Assembly (NCBI GenBank): GCA_943704425.1
Contig: CALSCP010001443.1
Span: 36,338 to 77,803 of the forward strand
Origin: Ministeria vibrans ATCC 50519
Taxonomy: Eukaryota > Opisthokonta > Filasterea
Direction of reading: 5' to 3'
DNA: 41,466 nucleotides
A program made the position numbers and the translations under genes. The number at the start of each line of letters is the position of its first letter. Position 1 is the stretch's first letter. Under the pieces are notes generated by a model that was given only the letters and a program-made list of their open reading frames with translations, did not search any database and was not told where the DNA came from. Positions 26,601 to 36,797 of this stretch are shown piece after piece.

Positions 26601-27451
26601 TCATGACAGTCTGCACAAAGGGTCTCGTGAACGTGTGGAACATTTCTAGTGTCTCGTGTGAGCTCGAAAATGTGCTGGTGACGCCCATTGCAGCGTGTGC
26701 AGACCAGTCTGTGGCGGTGCGCAGTGCCACGCTGCTTGTGGGCGGCAATCCCACGGTGGCGCTCACGACGGGCCGCTCGTACGTATACCACCGAGCGTTG
26801 CGTGCGTGGGTATTGGTGGGCGACGCAACGATTCCGCGCTACATTGCCGACGTGTCGTCCATGCCCATGGGACCTGTTGCACGATTGCAAACCCTGGCCG
26901 AGTCTGGCTGTAAGAGCGCCGATGCGTTTGTGCTAGCACGCGAGAGTCAATCGGCCAACGAACTGCCACAGCTGCAACGCAACGTGGCGTTAATTCAGTC
27001 GCAAATGGCGGCAGCGCAGCTACTGCGCAGTGGCTCCGAATATCGCTACTGGCTATGTGCACTCGGACGACTACTGGCGCAGTGCGATGCGCACGTCGAC
27101 ATGTACCGCATTCCCGTGCACAGTTTGTGCCGCGGCCTCATTGGCCGAGCACGCGACCGTGTATCGAACAAGGAAGACGGCGATGGGTCGCTGGCTCCTG
27201 GCGAATGGGCGTCGCACACAATGGTATGAAGAAATGTGTGTGTGTGTGTGTGTGACCTGGAAAACGTACGCCGTTTTTAATTTTTTTTTTTCATCTTCTC
27301 ACAGGGACTGAGCAAACGGGAACTGTTACGGGATTTTATTGAGAGTATGAGCAATTCCAAGCAGTGTCAGGTAGTCGTGAAGGAATTTTACGACGAACTG
27401 GCGGATCTGAACAATCATGACGAACGCGACGACTTCGACTCCGTCTTGTAG
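23689..27451 (+). CDS. HIRA: Histone H3.3 chaperone HIRA, 1046 aa
   Basis: Exons: 23689-23796, 24338-27223, 27305-27451; 3141 nt in frame. HIRA is the core scaffold of the replication-independent H3.3-H4 deposition complex. The first exon has the family start (Lys-Pro-Ser-Trp-Val-x-His-Asn-Gly then Phe-Ser-Val-Asp-Ile-His-Pro-Asp) and splices directly into Val-Lys-Ile-Trp-Ser-Ile. Seven WD40 blades fill about residues 1-340, with clear Asp-Asp-Glu-Thr-Val-Met-Ile-Trp and Asp-Asp-Arg-Arg-Leu-Leu-Val-Trp ends. A basic Lys-Gly-Lys-Gly-Lys patch interrupts one blade. A Ser/Thr/Pro-rich linker (about 430-630) and the C-terminal Hira domain (about 650-980) follow. The last exon is the acidic end ending Phe-Asp-Ser-Val-Leu. 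The 541-nt intron 1 needs no hidden exon. Length is close to the animal protein. Confidence 0.94.
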
Positions 27452-27530
27452 TACAATTATATTTAATATACACGTTTCTGTTTCATTCACAATAGGTATG
27501 AGAGCAGAACGAAACAACAGAGAATCGTAG

Positions 27531-29170
27531 TCAGAAACAAGAGTGCAGGAAAAAGGCGACTGACTGTGCCCCGACCGCCCATTGTAGTGTCTCCTCGAGA
27601 AAATTGCCGAGGACTATGTGTCGGATGTGGGGCGAGAGTGTACGTAGAGGAGCTGCAATGGCAGCGTGGTTGCGTGCGAGAGGAGCTGCAAGAAGCGCGG
27701 TGGTTGCAGCTGTTGTGGGAAGGTGGCAGTCGGCGTCGGAGTGTGCGTCAAAGGGCACGACAAAGGTGTGCAAGAGAGGAGCATAGCGTTGCTCAAAGAG
27801 AGATTGCGCAAAGAGACGCAGGTCCGACACGCAGCGGTCCAAATCAAAAGGATGCTGCTCGCCATCGTTGTCGGAAAGGGACGAGGGGGAAGAAGATGAA
27901 AGGTCGCACAGGAGACGCGCAAAGAAGCCGCGGACAGCGGCACTGCGCACGGCAGGAGGCCAATCGCTTTCAAAGGGCAGGGGCGTCGCATACGACTCGT
28001 CCACGGCGCCCATCTCAGACGAGTCGCTCCAGATGTTGACACTGAACGAGGGGGAGAGAGCGCGCACACGATGGAATGTAAATGGGGGTATATAGAGTAC
28101 ATCACCTTCGTAAAGCGTGACCTACAAGCCATCAAAATGAGTGAGAGAATGAATAGGGAGATGCTTATTTTTTTGTCTGACATGCTGGACGAATTTTTGA
28201 GGGAAGTCAGAGTGGTCGATGTCAATTTGGCTTTGTCTCGCCGACGGGTGGAGGTACGGGTAAAGTTGTAGGAGGGGCGTGTGCTGTGGGTGGATGAGCG
28301 ACCAGCGCTTGCGTCCTTCGAGCTGCACATAGAAATTTGCGTACGCGTCGTAGTGTGTGTGTGCCGTGACGTTGGCTGCGCCCACCCACAGATGTGCGGA
28401 GAAGCGGGACGACACGACAAATTCATCAAGGGGATGGCAGTCTTTGATTCCTTGACCACCCCTTGAGCCCGTGAGCTCGGTCAGTTCGCAGCTGAAGTAG
28501 ACTTGATCAGTGCTGCGCTCGACGGCGCGCATGAGCGCGGACACGCTCATTCGTTCGACGTGAAAATCAGCCGGTTTGAAGCGCAAAAGAGGCATGAGGG
28601 GCTTCTCGGGGTTGACGTAGACAAAGGGCAGCGACGCGTTGAGCAGGTGGACCGCTTGCATGCTGGCGCCGAACCGCTGTGTGAAGTGCGCGGGAGTCCA
28701 GTCGCGCATGGCCGTCCACGCGTCCGCTGGCGATCCCACAAGAACGATCGGCTCGTGCAAGGCGACAATTTCCTTGGCAATACCCGGACGCCATTGGATG
28801 AGGCGCAGCGAGTCGCGCTTCCCAATGAATTCGATTGGGTTTGGCGCGTCGTCGCTGGCTCTGCCTGGCCCTTTCGTTTCGACTCCGAGCGCCGCTGCGA
28901 CTTCCGCACGATCAGGCTTCAACGGCATTGCAGGGCTCGTAGGCGAACAATGGTCTAGCGAGAGGATCCCGACGACGACCATGGCTGTGAGGACCGCAAC
29001 AGCGACGACTGCAAATTTGACAACATACGTTGCAACCCTACGAGACGTATTCGGTTATTCCGATGCGATGTGCACAAGGGCGGTGTCTAATCGTACGTTC
29101 TAATCTCAACAGAGCTGGTACGGCGAAGAGCTGGGCGCTCCGTTGAAAGGGGGGTCGTGCGGCGACGCAT
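27531..29170 (-). CDS. JmjC/cupin-8 type Fe(II)-2OG oxygenase with N-terminal membrane anchor, 506 aa
   Basis: Exons (minus): 29170-29097, 29037-28182, 28121-27531; 1521 nt in frame. Exon 1 (GTACGA donor, TAG acceptor) is my inference; without it the frame opens at Met44. With it, residues about 26-52 form one hydrophobic stretch after a basic Arg-Arg-Arg start, which predicts a type II signal anchor. The catalytic domain has the iron-binding His253-x-Asp255 within His-Thr-His-Tyr-Asp. The following Gly-Arg-Lys-Arg-Trp and Ile-His-Pro are typical of JmjC hydroxylases. Exon 3 begins with Gly-Asp-Val-Leu-Tyr-Ile-Pro-Pro and supplies the distal His327. The C-terminal 180 residues are unfamiliar. 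The substrate cannot be told; small JmjC proteins hydroxylate proteins or tRNA. It is convergent with HIRA, 79 bp between stops. Confidence 0.8.
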
Positions 29171-29263
29171 AAAAGAAAGTTCTGAAATTGGATGGGACTA
29201 TTAGATGATGAGTTGGTGTGTTGTGAACTTCAACAATCAAAATCAAATTCACATCAGAATTAC
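29171..29263. promoter_or_regulatory. 93-bp divergent promoter JmjC / beta-helix gene
   Basis: With the proposed first JmjC exon, only 93 bp separate the two start codons. The AT-rich stretch with repeated ATCAAA words (29230-29250) sits just before the plus-strand start. A shared promoter is inferred from spacing. Confidence 0.35.
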
Positions 29264-32200
29264 ATGTTTGCATCGTGTCAGTGGGGTGTAATTGTGTTGG
29301 CATTGGTTGCAGTGGTGCACGGTCGGGCACTCGTCAACAGTGGGTCGCCCAGTGACATTCCGCGCGGTTTCGACTGTGCCATTCGCGCACTGGCGCTCGA
29401 GTACGCCCGCTCGATCCAGCCACAGTACGAGCATCGCATGCTGTACGATGCTCTGCAGCTTGGCGCGTGCGGCAATGCGACGCTGGACGAGCGAGCGAGA
29501 GGGCAAACGCACTTTGGCGCCACTGCAGCGACAACACCGTTCCGCGACTACGAATGGGCGCCACCCCGCCGTGCGCAGCGTCCCTCGGATGCCACCCACA
29601 CGCTGTTTGTTGATGATACAAAGGGCAATGATGGAAATGAAGGTGAGCGTAACGAGTGCGGACACACTTGTTATCTCTTGTGTGTTGTGGTTAGGTTCGT
29701 TCTCGCGTCCTATGAAGACGCTCCAGCGCGCCATAGACGCTTCTCGCGTGTCCGCGCGTGCAGGTGTGAAAGGGACGGGCCAGCGCAAGATTGTGGTGCA
29801 CGGCGGCACGTACTACTTGAACGAGACGCTTGTGTTGACGGCTGAGGACTCGTCGGTGTCCATTGAGAGTGCCGATGGCGAAGAGGTCGTTGTGTCGGGG
29901 GGTGTACCGCTCAATGTGAAGTGGGAGGCGCACGAACAATCCGAACCCAGGATGGTACTGTACAACAACACGAACGCTGTGTGGGGTCGTGCATCGGCAA
30001 CGGGCTCAACCGATGCTATTACACTGCTTGGCAAGTTCCCTACGCTTCAAGGCTGTTTTGCTGCGTGTGCCGCGCAGGGCTGCACGGCATTCACATACAA
30101 CGGCCCGACGGTCGCTGAAGACTATCGCTTGACCTGCTACAGCATCATCGACGGGAGTTGGGCGCCTAATGGGCAGGCGGGCATTGTGAGTGGTCGTGTC
30201 GAGTCGCGCAACATCTACGTTGCAGACGTGTCGCACCTGACGAGTAGAGGTGGACCGCTAAGCAACGGCATCACAGGGTTGCGTGTGAACGGGGCCCGTG
30301 CTATTCGAGCACGCTTCCCCGATGCGAACCCAGAAACGTCGATGCGACAGGAGGCAATTGCTGGATGGATAATGTTTGGAACGCGGTGGGTTGCGCCAAC
30401 AAAGCCTGCGTCGCCTGTACGGAATTCTTGTCGGAAAGGTGTGTCATTGAATGGCGTTGTGTGGTGTTGTAGGGTGAAGATGTGGTGCTCACGGCAAAGG
30501 ACTACCCCGATGTGGAATGGCCAATGAGCGAAGAGGTACGTGCACAGGCGTGTGTTATGCTGTGTGATAGAACCCTTTGGACGCGCGCGTAGGGAGGGAG
30601 TACGTGGACGGGCGATGGTGATTGGGGCGAGTACCACATTGGAAAGGGAGGGGCGTGTGCTCGTGCGACTCCTTCGTTTGGTTACTGGTGTTCCCCAACG
30701 TGTCCGCGCGGCACTACCTACGTGTTCCGACAGCCTAGTGGCGTGCGCATCGACGCAGACGTGCTCCCTCACTCGCCGTATCGCGCTCCCACCGGCGCCA
30801 TTGTTCATGTCTGGCGACCGGGTCACTGGTAGGTGTGTTGCGGGGTAATGTTCTCCTCTTCAATTGGTTTATACTGTAGGTTCACGAATATGTTTCGTGT
30901 CGGCTCTAACTCAACGGACACCGAGCTGACGTTTGATTTGGGTGGATTCCAGGGCGGAGAGGGATACGACGCGGGTGCCGAATGGTACATTGAGAATGTG
31001 CGAGAGGAGCTGGACAGTCCCAACGAGTGGTTCTTCGACGAAAACGAACACAAACTCTACTTTTTCTACAATGGAACAGACTCGCCCGACGCGGCGCAAT
31101 TGATCGCGACGAACCTGAAGGGTACAGTTGAGAACCAAATGAGAAAAAGCTTATACGATTTGTAGTGCTTGTAAATGTGAGTGGGACGATGGACAAGCCA
31201 GTGCGAGATGTGAGCCTGTCGGGATTACTTTTCCGAGACACTGCATCGACCTTTATGGACCCGCACGGACTGCCCAGTGGCGGAGACTGGGGGCTGCAAC
31301 GTAGTGCTGCCGTGTACATGACAGGTAAGGCTCAATATAACTATATGGGCGAAAGAAAAAGACATGATTCAGAGAGGGGGAGAAGGAACAAATTGAGAGG
31401 AGGGAGAAGGAACAAATTGAGAGGAGGGAGAAGGAACAAATTGAGGAGGGAGAAGGAANNNNNNNNAAATTGCTCAGAAATTGCTCAGAAATTGCTCAGA
31501 AATTGCTCAGAAATTGCTCAGAAATTGCTCAGAAATTGCTCAGTAATTATTCCACTTGTTGAATTTTAGGGTGTGAAAATGTCAGAGTGTCAGAGTGTCT
31601 GTTTCTGCGCTGCGATGGAAATGGGCTTTTTATCGATGGCTATAGTCGCAACGCCATGATTGACTCAAACGAATTTGCATGGGTATGCAAAAAAATACAA
31701 AAACCAAGCCTAGGGGATAAAATGAAATGCACACACACACTCTCTCTCATGTGAACTCACTGCACACACATGTGACTACATCTAACCACCTGTCTGTCCA
31801 CCACCCACCAGATTGGAGACTCGGCCATGGCGTCATGGGGAGTGACGGAAGCGTTGACGGGAGTACATGCGGGTGCACTGGGCCCTGACGGACGGGCGGG
31901 CGAGCAGCCCCGTGCCACGACCGTGCGTCGCAATCTCGTTCATGAGATTGGTCTCTGGCAGAAGCAGAGCTCCATGTGGTTTCAGGCGGTAACACATCAG
32001 GAGCTTATAGCGATAGATTTGTGCGAAATTACAACACACTTTACTGTGCCCTTCGTTTTCGTGTAGGTTTCATGCCAGACTACCGTCGAGGAAAACATTT
32101 TCTTCAATGGCCCACGCGCCAACATTAACATCAGTCAGTTGAACTACGCACTCTGTCTTTTGTTGTCATTCTGAATACTTAATGTTACTGTAGACGATGG

Positions 32201-32976
32201 ATTTGGTGGGGGAAACCACCTCACTGGCAACCTTTTAGTGAACGCAGTCCGAGAGAGCAGGTCCGCTCCTCCGTTTTTCATTGTCTAATTCTCCATTCTC
32301 CTCTCTCATAACGGTCTTCCCCCCTGTATTTCTATATAATATGTCTTTTTATCTTGTCGTGTGGTGTCTTTATAGTGATCATGGCCCCGTCAACACATGG
32401 GATCGTGTACCGTACATCACTACGGTGCGCAACGGTAGTGCCTCAATTATTCCCGCATTCAACGAGATTGACCACAATTTCATTTTGGGCACGTACAATA
32501 CTCAAGAAGGTATCTTAACAACAGAGCGCTAGAAAGAGGGGGAGAGGCAATGATCCATTTGGCTCTTTGCAGCAATAGACAATGACGACGGCAGCTCGTA
32601 CTACAAGACACACTCCAATGTGTTTGTGTATGGCAGCGGAGACCTCAAGTCTGACTTTGGTGGACATGACAACCACCATTTCGGTAATTTGGTTGCGTAC
32701 ACCAACGGTTGCTTTGGCAAGGGCAACAACCTGTCCTTTGTCAACAACACGTGCATCCTGCGCGCACCCTCAGGTGGCTACAACAGCGACTGCAACCTCA
32801 GCTACGGCATGGTTGTCGAGGGCAATGCAGTCCACAACCCGTCTGGCGAGCTCAGCGTGTGCGGCACCACCTTCGCCCAGTGGACCGCACAGGGTCACGA
32901 TAAGGGATCTACCCTCGCCAAATGGCCCTCCAACGCACAGGTTGTCGCTCAGGCCCGCAAAATACTCAATTTTTAA
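29264..32976 (+). CDS. Secreted right-handed parallel beta-helix protein, 920 aa
   Basis: Exons: 29264-29642, 29695-30416, 30473-30535, 30593-30828, 30880-31121, 31166-31324, 31570-31682, 31812-31988, 32067-32133, 32194-32260, 32376-32509, 32573-32976; 2763 nt in frame. A signal peptide ends near residue 20 (His-Gly). The Val-Asp-Asp-Thr-Lys-Gly-Asn-Asp-Gly-Asn segment followed by Thr-Leu-Gln-Arg-Ala-Ile is the usual entry to secreted beta-helix (pectate-lyase-like) folds. A Cys-rich insert near residues 230-285 (Gly-Cys-Phe-Ala-Ala-Cys and Gly-Cys-Thr-Ala-Phe-Thr-Tyr) resembles PAN/WSC-type carbohydrate-binding modules. Later exons give parallel-helix coils rich in Asn-x-Ile/Val and a Cys-containing C-terminus. 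Glycan binding or cleavage is plausible; no catalytic residues can be assigned. The small GTACGG-type intron after exon 2 is the least certain join. Confidence 0.8.
31370..31543 (+). repeat. Intronic tandem repeats around an 8-N assembly gap
   Basis: Inside the intron between exons 6 and 7 of the beta-helix gene. First come about three and a half copies of a 24-bp unit (GAGAGGAGGGAGAAGGAACA plus AATT). Eight N follow at 31459-31466, then seven perfect copies of the 11-bp unit AAATTGCTCAG (31467-31543). The N mark an unresolved junction between two arrays, so true copy numbers are unknown. Confidence 0.95.
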
Positions 32977-33082
32977 CAATTTAAAGGAGAAAAAAAAAAA
33001 AACTCTTCAAGTAACCGACGAGCTGTTGAGAAAGAATATCGATGGAAAATTAATATAATAGTGTCATTGTTTGAACGGCCGG

Positions 33083-35086
33083 CTACGCGTTCTTTTCGGC
33101 CGCGAGACGGGCATCCTCGGCCTCGGCAAGCTTCTTGCCAATGTGCTCGTCGGTGGGGTCGCGCTGGACCTTGACTCGCACAGTGTCGCCGTCGCGTGTG
33201 GGACCGCTTGTGATCGTGTACAGAAGATTGTTCAATCCTGAGCGTGGAACGAACAAGGGTGAGTGACCAAAAAAGGAGCAAGACAACCCAACGCAGTGAA
33301 TACCGTCCTTCTTCCAGCGCTCGCTGCCTTGCGACATCTCCGCCTGCCACTTGCGGGCGGTACGGATGCTGCCTGGAGTGAACTTGCGTGCAGTGTGACC
33401 GTGCGACTCCAGCGACACATACACGCCCTGTCCGTGCGGCGGTCGGTGCGGCTGGCCCGTTGCCGTCGTAAATCCGTTTCTCTACACAACACATACCATG
33501 AGGACACAAGAGCATTGTACACAGGCAAAGCGTACCCTCAGACGCCAGTACAGGTCGTCGTCCTCAGCACCCCACCCGTGGTAGTCGTTGGAGCATCCGT
33601 TAATCTTCTCAAACTGCTCGTTTGCAAAACTGAACACCCCTCCCCCATAGTTGGCGTAGATCACGCCAAACTTGAAGCGGTCCTGCTCGGCACTCAGTTG
33701 CAAAGGCATAACCGGTTTCGTATAGGGCACACCTGAATGAGAAAGCAAGCGTGGTGGTGGATATAAGAAAAGCACGTCTCAAAACCTCAAAAGGTACCTG
33801 GCATGGGCAGGGCATCTACGTCGTGCTGCACAAAGTACGTGGCACCGTCCTTCTTGGCCAAGTGGTACCCAATATTGATGAGCCATCCTGTGACATAAAG
33901 TAAAAAGAAGACAATGCCATGGGATTGGGCGCGTTAGTATTCACAATGCGTGCGTAAGTTGAGTGTGCATCTGTACCGCGATCAAAGAGATCGTCATCAT
34001 CCTGTTCAATCACATAGAACCCTTGGAAGCAAATGCCCTGCGTGCGCAAATATACTCTACGCACTCGTTGGAGAGAAAGAAAACACACACACACGCACAC
34101 ACGAGCACATTAGAATCAAGTGAGCCCAAACACACCAAACGCACCTCATCCACTCGCGGAAAACACCCAAATGCTCCTCACGGTCGCGAAAGGGAAGCAC
34201 AATGGCAAGACGATCGGAGTCGGTGCAGTGGGGCAGAGGCTCGACCTTGGTGTGCTCCATTATCTGTGACCAAAAGAAGTTATAGTCGTATTTCTTCTCT
34301 TCCGAGATATTACCATATCCTTCATCTTTAAGAACACTGTTGGAAGCGTCTTCGAGACAGTCTACGGGATAGTCAAGGGAAAGACAAGACAGAGTTGGAA
34401 AGGCACATTGAGCAGCGCAAATACTTTCCTTCCATCCTGCTACCTCAAGTTCAGCTTTGCCTTCGCACGTCGGGCACTGTGGGCAGGTTCTCGCTTGAGC
34501 TGAGAAAGGAAAAGGAGCACAACAACAACAACAAGAAGGACGACGAAATGAGGTTCGAGCGGTGGTTGAGAGAGGATTGTGGCGGTGGCGTACGGACAGA
34601 GGGGCACACAGGACAGGTCTGGGGTGGTGGCGCTGGAGGGCACTGGCACTCGGCGCAGGGCGGGCACGACGGCGGCTCGATGCGAGGGCACTGGGGGCAG
34701 TTGCAAGGCTTCTCAATGATCACAGGCTCGGCCTGTCGAGCGTCCTTCTCGGCCGAGAGCTACGCGAAAAGAGAGCGAAAAAAAAAAAGGTGGATTGGTA
34801 TGCAGAACGATTGACAGGTCAACCGCATAAGAAGACGGCGAAAAGAGGGAGACGCATAGCACAGTGGGGCGAGGCAGCATGTGTCGGGGGCACGGGGAAG
34901 GCGACAGGCCCTCTTGGGGAGGAAGGAGAGAGGTTGGAAAGTGCCACGGTCTTTCAAAACGCCAAGAGGAGTCTTTCGCTCGCATACCGACGACGGTCCT
35001 GGTAGTCCAACAAGGGAAACTGTGATGCACGCCCCGATGGCGCAACCCACCAGAAAGGTTACCGCCGATGAGAATGAGATTCTCAT
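33083..35086 (-). CDS. Beta-1,4-galactosyltransferase-like type II membrane enzyme, 439 aa
   Basis: Exons (minus): 35086-34988, 34759-34594, 34499-34145, 34056-33977, 33887-33798, 33732-33536, 33481-33304, 33237-33083; 1320 nt in frame. It is a family 7 glycosyltransferase expected in the Golgi lumen. Residues about 5-27 form a signal anchor. The stem (about 40-110) is packed with Cys-Pro and Cys-x-x-Cys pairs. The catalytic domain opens with Ile-Val-Leu-Pro-Phe-Arg-Asp-Arg-Glu-Glu-His. It then shows the metal-binding Asp256-Val-Asp258 and the diagnostic Gly-Trp-Gly-Ala-Glu-Asp-Asp-Asp (316-323) preceded by Gly-Gly-Gly-Val-Phe-Ser. The tail is Lys/Glu-rich. Donor and acceptor are not certain: members use UDP-Gal, UDP-GalNAc or UDP-Xyl. 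It is convergent with the beta-helix gene, 106 bp between stops. Confidence 0.92.
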
Positions 35087-35276
35087 TGTCAAAAAAAAAA
35101 CTGTCTGTCACTAAAATCTAAAATAAGTTTCACATTTTCACTCTCACACAGTTCAAGTGACCTGTTGACATTTAAAATACGCAACAAATTGATCATGGTA
35201 TGTATCCAACCGTCGCGATTTGTGGTGTCGTCTATATTGTACACTAGTGATCGATTGTATAATAGCTATTATACTT

Positions 35277-36227
35277 TTATTCATTGGCATAATCATTCAC
35301 CATTTCGGCAATTGTGTCGCACATGCACGGAACGCACGAGCACAAACACAGTGATGTGATTGAGACGTGTGAGAAGACAGGCGCAGGGAATGAAGTGGGT
35401 GCGGTTGGACAGAGAAATGACCTGTCAAACTTGACATCTTCTTCGTCTGTTTCGCTCTTGACGCGGCAGCAAGCAGAGCCGTTGGCTGTTGCAGAGGTGT
35501 TCTCCTTGACGCACACACCTGGCTTCTCCGAAAATTGCTTAACAGCAGCATCGTCTTGCCCCTTGTAGGCCAGCAGAGTCGATGGCCCCGGCGAGAGCGG
35601 AGCACAAGCATGAGCACGACGAACCGGAAGTGGTGCTTTTGAGCGTTGCGCCTTTGCATCGGCCACTGGCGTCTGGGCACGACGACGACGGCCGCACAAG
35701 ACGCGTAGAATAGAAAGATACACAGCAAAGAGAGCCGCGCCGAGGAGAGATGAAGCGGACAGGAATGGTTGGGGATGCGGTGCGAAAAGCGACGCGTTTG
35801 CAGCAACGGTTGCGTCGGTCGCGTTTGCGGCGGTGGTTGCCGGAGAATTGCGGAGGAATGCGTAGTCAATGGTCCATTGAGATACTTGTTGCAAAGAGGC
35901 GATGACCGAGTGTGTAGTGCGGCCAGTGGAGCGCGAAACGTTTTGCAGCGAAACGCGCCACAATTCTTTTAGGACCGTTTGTATGTGTGTCGTAACAGAA
36001 TGGACACGGTTGTATGTAAATAGCGTCTTGTTACGCATAATGTTGCGTGCGTAGGCAGCGGTTGTCAGCAGCGTGTCGTAGAAGGGCGTCCGGGGTGGAA
36101 ACATGGGGCAAAGTGTTGTTGTCTCGAGTGAATACTCACAAAGTGCGTGGCAGATCATGGGCGCCTCCGCAGAGCAACATGCTTGACAAAAAAAACCCAA
36201 CAGGATCACGAGCAAGATGGATTTCAT
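35277..36227 (-). CDS. Unrecognised type I membrane glycoprotein, 316 aa
   Basis: Single exon. I do not recognise the family, but the architecture is clear. There is a signal peptide (about 1-20, Leu/Ile core). An ectodomain of about 135 residues follows, with clustered Cys near its start and potential N-glycosylation sites at residues 66, 96, 135 and 144. One transmembrane helix lies at about 155-178 with a Cys-Gly-Arg-Arg-Arg-Arg stop-transfer. The cytosolic tail of about 135 residues has basic, Ser/Pro and acidic (Glu-Thr-Asp-Glu-Glu-Asp) parts and a Cys-rich end. This is the layout of a small single-pass receptor or adhesion protein. It is divergent from the EGF-repeat gene. Confidence 0.65.
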   Translation of the reverse strand: MKSILLVILLGFFCQACCSAEAPMICHALCEYSLETTTLCPMFPPRTPFYDTLLTTAAYARNIMRNKTLFTYNRVHSVTTHIQTVLKELWRVSLQNVSRSTGRTTHSVIASLQQVSQWTIDYAFLRNSPATTAANATDATVAANASLFAPHPQPFLSASSLLGAALFAVYLSILRVLCGRRRRAQTPVADAKAQRSKAPLPVRRAHACAPLSPGPSTLLAYKGQDDAAVKQFSEKPGVCVKENTSATANGSACCRVKSETDEEDVKFDRSFLCPTAPTSFPAPVFSHVSITSLCLCSCVPCMCDTIAEMVNDYANE

Positions 36228-36797
36228 TTTGAAAAGAGTGAGAAAGAATAATATTAATTTACTTTCTGTTCTCTATCTCCAATAAGAAGTTTCCAAAATC
36301 GCCTTTCTCGCTGCTTTGTCAATTCGCACGCTTCTCAGCCATCAAAGTGAGATACATCCATACATATCAAGTGGGGCGTGTGTGTGAGTGTGCAACCGTG
36401 CGGGGGTCGGCGGACGGCGGTGGCGCGTCTGCAGGATTGTTCGGAGACAGCTCTTCTTCCGTTCAGCAGCTCGAAAACGCGCGTTTCTGTGAAATTACAC
36501 GCGTCTCAACGCTGGCAGTTAGTCACATATGTATCCGCGGGTTGTGTGTGTCCGTTTGCGGTGGTCGGCAATGTGTGATGCGCACAAGGGAGAGGTTGCA
36601 TTGCTGTTGAAGTTTTCATTTCATTCATGAGCGCTGAGGGGCTGTTATGCATGGATCAGTTGCGCAGCTGTAGCAGTGGTCGTCATCAGTGGTCGTGAGG
36701 CCAAATGCGCGTGATAATAGATGAGTTTTAATACTAATTTGACATCGTTTTTGTGTTCGGATGTTTTTTTTTTTTCAGATATAATTATAATTATAAT
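36228..36797. promoter_or_regulatory. Divergent intergenic region type I protein / EGF gene
   Basis: 570 bp between starts. Plus-strand open frames at 36347-36610 have no family features and no good start. A poly-T run at 36764-36775 followed by CAG at 36776-36778 could be the acceptor of a 5'-UTR intron of the EGF gene. An AATTATAATTATAAT stretch lies directly before its ATG. Confidence 0.4.

Noticed and set aside
29695-30527. Beta-helix exon 2 running on to 30527
   Set aside because: The tail after 30416 loses family character; splicing 30416 to 30473 restores a sensible Glu-Asp-Val-Val-Leu frame that links to exon 4.
31467-31543. Seven perfect 11-bp repeats considered as a CRISPR-like array
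   Set aside because: They are contiguous with no spacers, lie in a eukaryotic intron and are a simple tandem repeat.
34300-34442. Possible 82-nt intron in the galactosyltransferase third exon (GTAGCA to CCCGTAG, minus strand)
   Set aside because: Removal shifts the frame away from the well-supported catalytic domain, and reading through is open and Cys-containing.
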